Origin: G963675935 sp963675935
GTDB taxonomy: Bacteria > Planctomycetota > Planctomycetia > Pirellulales > Thermoguttaceae
Assembly (NCBI GenBank): GCA_963675935.2
Contig: CAXXPV010000006.1
Location: 116,162-180,161, forward strand
Direction: 5' to 3'
DNA length: 64,000 bases
Numbering within the stretch: the first letter of the stretch is position 1; each line of letters begins with the position of its first letter. Below the pieces are notes generated by a model that ran no database searches, was not told the origin of the DNA, and saw nothing but the letters and a program-made list of their open reading frames with translations. Made by a program: the position numbers and the translations under genes. Positions 12,701-24,700 of this stretch are shown one piece after another.

Positions 12701-15700
12701 TCGGCAGCGAAAACAACTCGGCGCTCGCCGAGGATCCCGTCAGCACGCTCTTCGAGGGCACCACGCCCATCGAACTGAACACCTACGCCAGCGATTTCTA
12801 CCTCGGCGACGTGACCTTCTACGTGTTGACCGACACCGACCTCTACACGGTTGATCCGTACACGGGCACGACCGAGACCGATGTGACCGACACGGGCTTG
12901 CTGCCCGAGACCGACAGCGGCGCTTTGCTCACCTACGGCGACATTGTGATGCGCAATGACGGCGAGCTTTACGACGCCACGCGCGGAAGCACTTCAGCCT
13001 TGTACGACCAGAACCAGACATCCGGCCTGATCAGCAACGTCAACACCGGCGATGCCCGCACCGTTTACTCGATCACGAGCGACGGCCTGATTACGTACGG
13101 ACTTGACGGAGACTCGCTGGAAGTCGAAGGCGACGAGCTTGGCGAACTTGGCGGCGTCCACATCGAGGCGATGGCCATCACGGACGCTCTCCAAAATCGC
13201 ACGATGTTCCTCATCGGCAACACCGACACCGACGTCTATGGCGCGACCTACACCGACAACCTGCTTTACATCTGCACCGAGAGCGGCACGGCCTACGACT
13301 CGATCAACGGCGCCGACGGCACCGAACAATTGACGACGAACGTCGTTCCGTTGGCTTCGCTAATCACCGGCCCGCAGATCACGACGGTCGCCGCCACCGA
13401 CACCTCGGCGCTGGTCGCCGCGGCGGAGGATCTTCTTGACGGAACGCAGGTTGCGATCACCGACGAGTCGGGCGACGCGGTGACTTTCGAGTTCGATTGC
13501 GGCCCCGACGTTGACATGGGCGACGGCGTTTCGGCCATTCGCGACGGCATGACGTTCACCGTGAACGGCAAGACTTTCGAGTTTGACGGCGGCCCGGTGA
13601 TGGTGTTCACGACGAACGCGGGCGGATCGCGCGACGGCGAAACCTTCACGGTCACCGACGCGGCCGGTCAATCGACGACGTTCGAGTTCGACACGAACAA
13701 CAAGCTGGTGGACCCGTTGTCGGGAAACATCGCGGTGAAGTTCGGCGTGGGCGCCACGGCCCGCGCGGTCGCTTCCGCCGCGGTCGCGGCGATCAACGCC
13801 AACACCACGATCAAGGCCGCCTTGGGCACGGTCAACGGCGCGAACACGCTCGCCCGCGTCTCGCTGATCAACGACAACGCCGCCCTTCCGACCTGCACGA
13901 ACAATTGCGTGACGATCGAAGGTTCGGCCGGCGCCAACGGCGGAGGCGGCGCGGTTCTCATCCCCTTTGAAGAAACTTGGGACGACGCGGCCTTCCAGAC
14001 GATCCTCACGGCCGCCCCGAACAAATACCCGGCGTCGTTCGGCCAGCACGTCGTGGATATCGTGAACGCCAACGTGACGGGCGTCACGGCCGCCTATGCC
14101 GACCGGACAGCCGGAGAAGGCAAGAACGACCGTCTGACGTTCAACGGCGCCACGACCTTCGACCTTACGGGCATGAACGGCGCGTGGACGCTGCGCAACG
14201 GCGCGACTCACAACGCCACGACGTATGCGAGCAAGGACGGCTTGCAAGATTCGACGAGCGGCAATGTGATCGTCGAGTTCAACGCCGACGACACCTCGGC
14301 GGAAATCGCCCAAAAACTCGCCCAGGCCATCACGGCCGCCGGCGTAGCGAATCCCGACTTCACCGCCGCCGGAACGGCCAGCGGCGGCGCGGTCCAGTTG
14401 ACGGGCCTCAGCGACACCGTCGCTCCGACGGCCGACGATCCCCTGAAGGCCGAGGGCGAAGGCTCCGGCGGCAAGATCACCGGCATGGCCTTCCTCGACG
14501 GCAAGCTCTACTGCGTCAGCGAGAACGGCGGCCTCTATGAAATCGTCAATTACGACGTTTCGACCTTCACGTCGGTGGAAGCGGCCAATGGGGGCGTCAA
14601 CCATATCGAGTTGGTCAATCCCGACGGCGCCCATCTCCGCTACATCGGCACGGTCGAGACGGCCGCGGGCGACGGCGTCGAGTTCGCCGGCTTGACGCTC
14701 GGACCGCAGAACGTCGAGGACGGCATGTACGCCGACATGTTCTTCGGCGTTTCCCGCACGGGCTCCGTTTACGCCCTGGCGATGAACTCCGACCAAACGG
14801 AAGTCTACAAGGCGCCGGTGTTCTCCGACGGCGCGACGAGCATCGACACGGGCTTGACCAGCGTGTCCGGCCTGGCCTTCTCGACGCTCGATTACAACCT
14901 GTGGCACGTCACCAATTATCGCGGCGGCGACGACGGCCACGACACGAACACGACCTACGACCAGTCCCGCATACCGACGGCATATCCGATCAACGGCGGC
15001 ACCAGCTACTACTTCGGCATCGAGAATCCGACCGTGCCCACCACGATCTCGAATCAGCCGGACGCGATGAACTATTACTACACCAACAGCGACATCTACT
15101 ACACGTACGATTTCGCGGGCGGGGCCTACGGCTCGCTGTCGACCGAGACGTTCGATCTGACGGAGTACACGGCGAACGATTGCCCGACGCTGTACTTCGA
15201 GTACTACTTGGACCTTGGCGGCCCGACCGACTTCGACTCGGCGAGGGTCTTCGCCTCGGTGGATGGCGTCTCGTGGGTGAATCTGCTGGCTGATCCCACC
15301 AGCGGTTCGGTGTTTGTGCGGGAAGGAAACATCTCCGACTCGAACGGCCAGTGGCTCCAGAAGAGCATTTCGTTGGCGGCCTTCGCCGGCATGAGCGACG
15401 TGCGCTTGCGGTTCGACTTCACCACCGCGGGCGACATGCACGTCGGCGACTCGGGAACCAGCGAGAGCACGACCGGCGCCTACCTCGAAGCGCTTGCCGG
15501 CAATTTACTTGTCGATGGCGACACCTACTCGATCGACGGGCAAGTCTTCGAGTTCGACATGGGCATGGAGTTGGACCTGCCCAGCGCGGCCGGCGACACC
15601 ATCGCCGACGGCGAAACCTTCACGATCCAGACCCGCGACGCCGGCGGAACACTCGTCACTCTCCAGACGTTCGAGTTCGACAACAATCCCGCCGCCGCCG

Positions 15701-18700
15701 GTACGCCGACGGTGACGCCCGGCAACGTCGCGATTCCCATCGCCTTGGGCGACACCACCACGACGGTGGCCGCGCGTATCGCCGACATCATCAACAAAGC
15801 AGGCTTGGTGAACATCGACGGTCTGGCCATTTCGGCCACTATCTACGAGAACCGCGTACTGATCGACGGCGCCGAGGGCATGACGCAGTCGGCCAATCCG
15901 GTGATCGAGCTGGCGGGCACCGGCTGCGGCGTCTACGACGCCGACTCGATCCCCGTCGTCATCAATTCCAAGATGACCGCCGAGGAAGTGGCCGAGTCAA
16001 TGACGATGGCCTACGATCAGGCGTTCGCCGACGGCTACGTGATTCTTGCGCCCGAGGCGGCCGATATCGCCGACGGCGACACCTTCTCGATCACCGACGA
16101 CAATCACACGACCGTGGTGTTCGAGTTCGACACCAACGGGGCGTTGAACGATGCGACGGCGCGGGCGGTTGACATCTCGGCGGCCACCAGCGCCGCGGAA
16201 GTCGCGTCGGCCATCGCTTCGGCCATCACGGCCAGCGGGCTGAACATCACCACGACGGCGCTCGACGGCGGCTACCTCCGGTTGGAAGGCGCGGCGGCTT
16301 ACTTCACGGCCGGCACAAGCGCCGTGGCCGGCTTCGCGACTCTGAAACGCGACGGCAGCATGCTCCACGTCATCGACCACGCCGTTGATTACACGGAAGA
16401 TCTGGAGACGGAGATTCTCTATTCCGGCGTGCTGCCCTACTCGAACGAACTGACGGGCGATCATCCGTCGAATCCCACCTACCCGTTCGACCGCTTCTGC
16501 AACTTCGGCCGCGGGCAGGACAACGACAACGAGGGATTCTACATCGACAACATCATCGTCGGGTTTACCGAGCGCGGCCAGATGGCCACGCAGGCGTCGC
16601 CCGGCGAGACGACCTTCGCGTTCGCCGACACGAAGCCCAAGGGTGTCAACACCGAGGGTTACTACACCGTCGAGATTCGCAAGAGCGAAGAGTACGCCGT
16701 GTGGCCGGTGATGGGCACTCTGGTTTTGACCGATTCGATCGACACGAACGACCGATGCGCGGACGAATACACGTTGACGGCGTCCGCGGCGAACGACATT
16801 TCCAACCTCGACACGTTCAATATCAGCGACGGAGTGACCTCGGTCACGTTCCAGTTCGTCGATTCGACCTTGAAGAACGGCAATCCGAATTACGTGCCGG
16901 TCTATTTCTCCGCGAATCAAACCGCGGCGGAAGTGGCGGCAACGATCGTCACGGCGATCCACACGCTTTACGCCAACGGCACGTTCGACGTGGACGCCTA
17001 CGCCATCGAAACCGGCAGCTTCGTCTATCTGCACGGCGCGGCCAGCGTCGCTTCGGGCAAGACGGCCGGCAAGGGCGACATCTTCAACAGCGACATCGGC
17101 GAGGACGAGATTCCGTCCACCAGCAGCGATTCGGCGACGGTGGTGAATAAGCCCTTGGGCTTTGACGGCGACACGAGCGCTTTCGGGTCGATCGGCGACG
17201 CCACGCCGACCGGAACCACGTATCTGGTCTACGACGACTGGGGCGGAACGTGGTACGACGCGGAAAAGTCGGCGTCCAACACCGAAGACGACGATCTGTG
17301 CTGGGCGGCCACGGCCAGCAACGTCCTTGCGTGGACCGGTTGGGGTTCCGTCCTCGACTTGTACACGACCGACGAAATCTTCCAATACTTCCAGGACTAC
17401 TGGACCGACGCGGGCAGTTTCCCGACCTCCGCGTGGGTTTGGTGGTTCCAGGGTTGGAATCCCACCGAGGGCAATGGGGCGAGCCTCGACGTCAAAGGCG
17501 GCGCCGATTTCTACTCCACACTCAACGTCATCGAAAACTACATCCAATATGAAGAGGACACCGCCGACGCCCTGCCGGCGATCGACAAGTTCCTGAACGA
17601 CGGCTGCGGCGTCGGATTGGGCGTCTACAGCGATGCCGGCATGGCCCACGCCATCACCGCTTGGGGATTCACCTACGACGAAAGCAATCCCGACTATTAC
17701 ACAGGTGTGTACGTAACCGACTCGGACGACGACAAGGGCGGCGACGACGCCCTGGCTGCCCCCGACGAGCTGCACTATTACGCCGTGAAGTGGTCCGCGA
17801 GCGAAGAGCGTTGGTACTTGCAGGACTACTATGGGACGGACGACGTGTACATCGGCACGGTGAGCGGATTGCTGAGCCGTCAGGTCGGCGTCAGCGCGAC
17901 GCAGTACACCGACACCGGCGACAAGAACCTGGTGGAAGACCAGGGCCAGATCATCCTCGAGTGCAACACGATCCTGGACTCGGCGAATTACGGCATCGTC
18001 GTCGCGGCGTCGCGCACGTCGGACGGCGTCACCACGCCCGGCTCGCCGGGCGTGCTGGCCGTGGTCAACAGCGAGGAGTTGGTGCCCGGCGTGGTCATCG
18101 AGAACAACGTGATCGCCTACGGCGGCGACGGCGGAATCCACATCAGCGGCAACGTCGATGAGGCCGGCGAGTCGATCGGATCGACGGCCATCGCGAGGGT
18201 TGTCAACAACACGATTTGCGGCGGGTTGAGCGTCAGCACTTCCCAGTTCGACATTACGTTGATCTTGGGCGACGGCCTGACGGACAGCCAAAAGGCGGTT
18301 TTCGAGGAAGCGGCCAGCCGTTGGGAATCGATCATCGTCGGCGACGTCCCCGACGTGATTACCGCCGAGTACGGCGCCATCGACGACATTGTGATCGACG
18401 CCAGCGGCGTTTACATCGACGGCTCGGGCGGCATCCTCGGCCAGGCCGGTCCCACGATGGTCCGAAGCGATTCGTACTTGCCCTGCGCCGGCATCATGCA
18501 GTTCGATACGGCCGACTTGGCCGACATGGAAGCCAGCGGCCAGCTTGTCGACGTAATCACGCACGAAATGTCGCACGTGTTGGGCTTCGGCACCATCTGG
18601 TCCGCCTTGGGCCTGCTGGTCGGAGCGGACGGGGACGATCCGCAGTTCACCGGCGCCGGCGCCGCCGCCGAATACAGCGCCGCTTTCGGTCTGACCGCGA

Positions 18701-21700
18701 CGTCCGTACCCGTGGAGAATACGGGCGGCGGCGGCACGCGCAACTCCCACTGGCGCGAGTCGGTGTTCAATAACGAACTGCTGACAGGATGGCTCAACGC
18801 CGGCAATAATCCCTTGAGCCGCATGTCGGCCGCGTCGATGGGCGATCTCGGCTACGTGGTCGATCTCTCCGCCGCCGATAGCTATCCGCTGTATGGCCTC
18901 ATAAGCGACTCCGACTCCAATGAGAGCGACAGCGTCACCGGCGAGCTGGCTGTTCTCGACACCCCGTTCATCCTGGTCGATGCGGAGGATACCCCCGACG
19001 CCTCCGTGGGCGGCATCGGTATCCTTGTCGACGGCAAAGCCAGCGCGTCGATTCTCAACAACGTCGTTGTCAATTCGGCGACCGGCATCAAGGTCGGTTA
19101 CGGATGCGGCACGACCGTCATCGGCACCACGGCCTACGCCGGAAACGGCACCGACTTGACCGGCGCCGGAGAGACGTTCGGCATGCACATCGAATCGGTC
19201 GATTCGATTTTCGTCGACGCGGAAAACGGCAATTTCTATCCGGCCGCCAATTCGCCGATTATCGACAGCTCGTTGGATTCGCTGGCCGACCGGGAAAGCA
19301 TGACGACCGTCCGCGATCCCTTGGGGATCGACGAGTCTCCCATCCTGACGCCCACCGAAGACCTTTTCGGCCAGTTGCGAGTTGACGATCCGAGCGTGTC
19401 GACGCCCACCGGCCTCGGCAAGAACACCTACAAGGACCGCGGCGCCGTTGACCGCGTCGATTTCGACGGACCGACGGCCAGTCTGGCCTCGCCCGTCGAC
19501 AACGACACCGCCGGCGTGGATCGCGATTCGACCACGGGCGACGTTCTGATCGCCATGGTCGGCGACAGCATGTATACCCAGTTCGACATCCAACTGAGCG
19601 ATTCCGGCTCCGGCATCGACGATACGACCGTGACGTCCGACGTTCTGACGTTGTACCAGGACGGCATCAAACTGAACCTCGGCCAGGACTATTTCTTCCG
19701 CTACGACGCCACGAACGACAGGATCACCTTGATTCCCGCCGCCGGAATCTGGACCGCCGGCAGCACCTACACGATTAATCTGACCACCGACATCAAGGAC
19801 GTGGCGGGAACCTCGATCCAGCCGAACCGCACGGACTCGACGACCCGCTTCAGCATCACCTTGGCCGGATACGACTTCGGCGACGCTCCGATGTTCGTGG
19901 ACGCCGCCCACTCGGTCAGCGCCACCGAGTTCCCCGAAGGCGCCATGCATCTGGTCGTTCCGGGCGTCTACCTGGGCAAGGCGATCACCGACGAAGCCGA
20001 CGCGACGGTCAACTCCACCGCCACGGGCGACTCTGGCGACGACGGCGTCGTGTTCGAGGACAGCAAGTATCTGGTCAGCACGGGCGTCACCGAAACCGCT
20101 TCCGTGAAGACGATTACTGTCACGGCCTCGACCGCCGGTTTTGTCAACGCCTGGATCGACTGGAACGGCGACGGCGTGTTCGATCCCACGACCGAGAAGA
20201 TCTCGTTCATCGGCAATTCGACCGGAGCGGTGGTCGAAGGCGAGAACACGCTGACCTTCGCGGTTCCCCAGGGGCTGACCAACATCGACGGCATGGACGT
20301 GTTCTCGACGTACATGCGGGTCCGGTTCTCGACGACGGGACATTTGACCGACGGCACGGCGATGTTGCCCACCGGCGAGGCATCCGACGGAGAGGTTGAG
20401 GACTACATCGTCTCCATCATTCCCACCCCCGGCACCATCAGTGGTTCCGTGTCGAACGACTTCGACGGCGACGGCACGCTCGACGCCGGCGAACCGGGAT
20501 TGGGCGGTTGGACCGTCTACATCGACGCCAACGGAAACGGTCGGCTCGATTACAGCGAGGCCTCGACCACCACCGCGGCCGACGGCTCCTTCACCTTGGT
20601 TGACGTCATTCCCGGCGTCTACACCATTCGCGAAATCGTCAAGTCCGGCTGGGAAATGACCGATCCGTTCGACGGATACTTCACCGCCACTGTCACCACC
20701 GACCACGACACGTCGGGGAACGTCTTCTTGAACCACGATCTTGTCGCGCCCTTGGCCGTCTCGATCGAGGTCGACGACGGCTCGGGCACGGTCGCCAATC
20801 CGACCAACGCCGCGACCGTCTACTTCACGGTCACCTTCAGCGAACCGGTCACCGGTGTTGACGTGAGCGACTTCGCTCTGGTCGCCAGCGGCGGCATTAC
20901 CGGCGCCTCCATCCAAGACGTGACGGCCAATCCCGACGGTTCCTATCGGGTGACCGTGGCGACCGGCGAGGGCGGCGGCACTTTGCAGTTGAAACTGGTC
21001 GACAACGATTCGATCGTCGATCTTTCCGGCAACAAGCTGGGCGGCGATGGATTGGGCAACGGCGATCTCACCGGCCCCGCGCTGGCGATCGACAAGGTCG
21101 TCCCGACGCCCTCTTCGATCACGCTTGTCTCGGCGAGCCTGACCAACGCCGCGTCGGCTGTGTTCAACGTGACCTTCAGCGAGTCGGTCACCGGCGTGGA
21201 CTCGAACGACTTCGAGATCGTCACGACGGGGAGCATCGCCCACGCTTCGATTCAGAGCATCGTGCTGAGCAACGGCGTTTACGTAGTGACCGTGGCCACC
21301 GGCACGGGCGACGGCACACTCCAGTTGAATCTGGTCAATGACGGTTCGATCACCGACGTGGCGGGCAACTCGCTGGGCGGCGACCTCGCAGGGCCTTCCT
21401 GCACCATCGACAAGACCGCGCCGGTTGTCGCTTCCATCAAGCGAAACGACTCCAACCCGACCACCGCCTCGACGGTCGGCTACACCGTGACGTTCAGCGA
21501 GTCGGTCACGGGCGTTGATGTCGGCGATTTTATCGTCACGGTCTCCGGACCCGCCGGCTATTCCATCACGTCCGTAACGGGCAGCGGCACGACCTACATC
21601 GTCACCGTCAAAACCGGCAGCGGCGACGGCACCTTGCGGTTGGACGTGAACGACAACAATTCGATCGGCGACGCCGCCGGCAACAAACTGGGCGGCTCCG

Positions 21701-24700
21701 CCACGCACGACGGCGACTACGCCGCCGGCGAGGTCTACACCATCGATCGCACGCATCCGACGACCCTCTCCCTGTCGAATTCCAGAGTCGCCGAGACCGC
21801 CCCGACGGGCACCGTCGTCGGCGTTCTCTCCAGCACCGGACCGCACAGCGGCGCCTACACCTACGAACTCGTCTCCGGCACGGGTAGCGACGGCAACGCT
21901 TCCTTCCGCATCGTCGGCGGCTATCTCGTCACCAACGCCACGTTCGATTACGACGCGAAGAGTTCCTACCAAATCCGCGTCCGCACGACGGATTCGGCCG
22001 GCTATTCGCTCGATCAGACTTTCACCATCTCCGTCATTGCCCAGGCCGCCACGATTTCGATCGGCGACCTCGTGTGGAACGACGCCGACAAGAACGGCCT
22101 GCAAGGCTCGACCGAGTCGGGCGTCGCCGGCGCCGTGGTCGAACTGTTCTGCTCGCCTACCGGAGTCATCGGCGGCGCCAACGATTACTCGCTGGGCCAA
22201 ACCGTCACCGACGGCAACGGCAACTATGAGTTCGACGGCTTGTTGGCCAACCTTAACTACTATCTCGTGTTCCGCTCGGCGTCGGGCTACACCTTCACCA
22301 CCGCGAACGTCGGCGCCGACGACACGCTCGACAGCGACGTCGGCTCGACCGGCAGGACTTCGCTCTTCACGCTCACCGCGTCGAGCACCGCCGCCGTGAA
22401 GTCCGGCTTCGACGCCGGACTGGTCGCCGCCACGGCGACGAGCTACGATTTCGCCTCCGCCCTCGGTTCGACCGGCGCCGATGCCGGCCGGGCAACCGCC
22501 GCCGACTCCGACGGCAACGTCTACGTCGTCGGCACGTTCAACGGAACGGTCGATTTCGATCTGGGCGCGGGCGCCTACAGCCTCACCAGCGCCGGCGGCG
22601 CCGATGTCTACATCGCCAAGTATTCTTCGAGCGGCGCCCTTCTCTGGGCACGGGCCGTGGGCGGCGCCGGCGACGACTCCGCCGCGGGCATCACCCTGAC
22701 CGCCGATGGCAACGTCGCCGTCGCCGGCAGTTTCCAGGGAACCGCCGACTTCCTCTCCGGCGATGGCAGCGCCACGCTTACCTCCGCCGGAAGCTACGAC
22801 GTGTTCGTCTTGGAGCTTGACTCCGCCGGCGGCTTCGTTTGGGCGAAGGGCATGGGCGGCGCCGGCGACGACGTCGCCAACGCCATCGCCGTGGATGTCT
22901 CCGGAAACGTCTACACCACCGGATACTTCCAAGGCACCGCCGACTTCAATCCCGACGCGGGCAGCAACACCCTGACCGCCATCGGTCCCAAGGATGTTTT
23001 CGTCTCCAAGTTGAACGCCGCCGGCGGCTACGTCTGGGCAGAGCGCATGGGCGGCACCGGCTGGAGCCAGGGCACGAGCATCGGCAACGGCATCGCCGTC
23101 GCGGCCGACGGAAACGTCTACGTCATCGGCAGCTTCCAGGGAACGGCCGACTTCGACGCCAGCGCCGCCGTCAGCACCCTCACCTGCGCCGGCAGCACCG
23201 ACGTCTTCCTCGTCAAATTGACCTCCGCCGGCGGCTTCGGCTGGGTCCGCGGCATCGGCGGTTCGAGCGAAGACTACGGCACGGCCGTCGCCGTCACGGC
23301 CGACGGAAACGTCGCCATCACAGGCGGATTCCAAGGCACCGTTGATTTCGACCCCGGCACGGCAACCTACAATCTGGATAGCGCCGGCTACCGCCGCCTC
23401 TTCGTCGCCGAGTTCGAGTCGGACGGCGACTTCGCGTGGGCCGACGGATTCGGCGGCACCGGCTGGGATCTCGCCACCGGAATCGCCGTCGACGCGGCCG
23501 GAAACGTCTACGCCACCGGCGGATTCTGGGGCGCCGCCGACTTCAACCCCGGCACGGCAACCTACACGCTGACCAGTGCCGGGCAGAAGGACGCCTTCCT
23601 GTTGAAACTCGATACGAACGGCAACTTCGCCTGGGTGCAACGCACCGCCGGCGGAACCGGCGACGACTGCGGCTACGGCGTCGCTATCGCCACCAACGGC
23701 GCCATCTACACGACCGGCTACTTCAATGGCACGGCCGACTTCGATCCGACCTCGTCCACCTACAGTCTCACGAGCGCCGGCGGCCAGGACGCCTTCTTGT
23801 CGAAGTTCGCCACGGAGTTGACCGTCACGATCAACCAGGGCGCTGCCCAGACCGATCCGACGCTCTCCACGCCGGTCGTCTTCCGCGTCGTCTTCAGCGC
23901 CGCGGTGTCCGACTTCACCGCCGCCGACCTCACCCTCGGCGGCACCGCCGCCGGAACGCGCCTCGCCACGATCACGCCCGTCGGAACCGACGGCACGACC
24001 TATGACGTGTCGGTGACGGGAATGACGGGCTCGGGCACCGTGACCGCCGCGATTGCCGCCGATAAGGCACATTCGACGGCAGGCAAGGCCAACACGGCCT
24101 CGACCAGCACCGACAACTCCGTCACCTACAGCGTCTCGAAGCCGGTCGTCTCCGGCATCGCCGTCGCCGATAGCGGTTCGAGCAAGAACGGCATCCTCGA
24201 ACCAACCGACACCCTGACGGTCACCTGGGTCGCCACGGCCGCCAACGGCATTGCCTCGCAAACCGTCAAGGTCGATGGCACGGCGGTCGGCACGGCCACC
24301 GCCGGCAGCGGTTCCGCCTACTACTGCTCGGTTGGAAGCTGGGCCCTCGGCGATCACACCGTCGTGGTCACGACCACCGACGCTCTGGGCGTCAGCACGT
24401 CGGCCAACTACACGTTTACCGTCGTACCCTCCACGGTCACGGCGCCGGTCGTCGCCGGCCTCGCCGTCGGCGAGAGCGGCTCGTCGAATAAAAACGGCAA
24501 GCTCGAACCGACCGACAGCCTGACGCTCACCTGGGCCGCCGAGAGCGCCAGCGGCATCGCCTCGCAAACCGTCACCATCGACGGCAAGGCGATCACGCCG
24601 GTGAAGGCCGCCTCCAGCCCCTATTTCTACTGTTCGATCGGAACGTGGTCAGTCGGCACGTACACCGTCAAGGTCACGACGACCGACACGAAGGGCGTCA

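Noticed and set aside
15997..24567. 2,856-codon open frame on the minus strand inside the giant gene
   Set aside because: It is a mirror of the GC-rich, Asp/Gly/Thr-heavy codons of the plus-strand gene. The translated text is Arg/Val/Gly-rich without domain structure and no ribosome-binding site was found. Similar mirrors at 5668-6975, 8710-10278 and 13360-15441 are rejected for the same reason.
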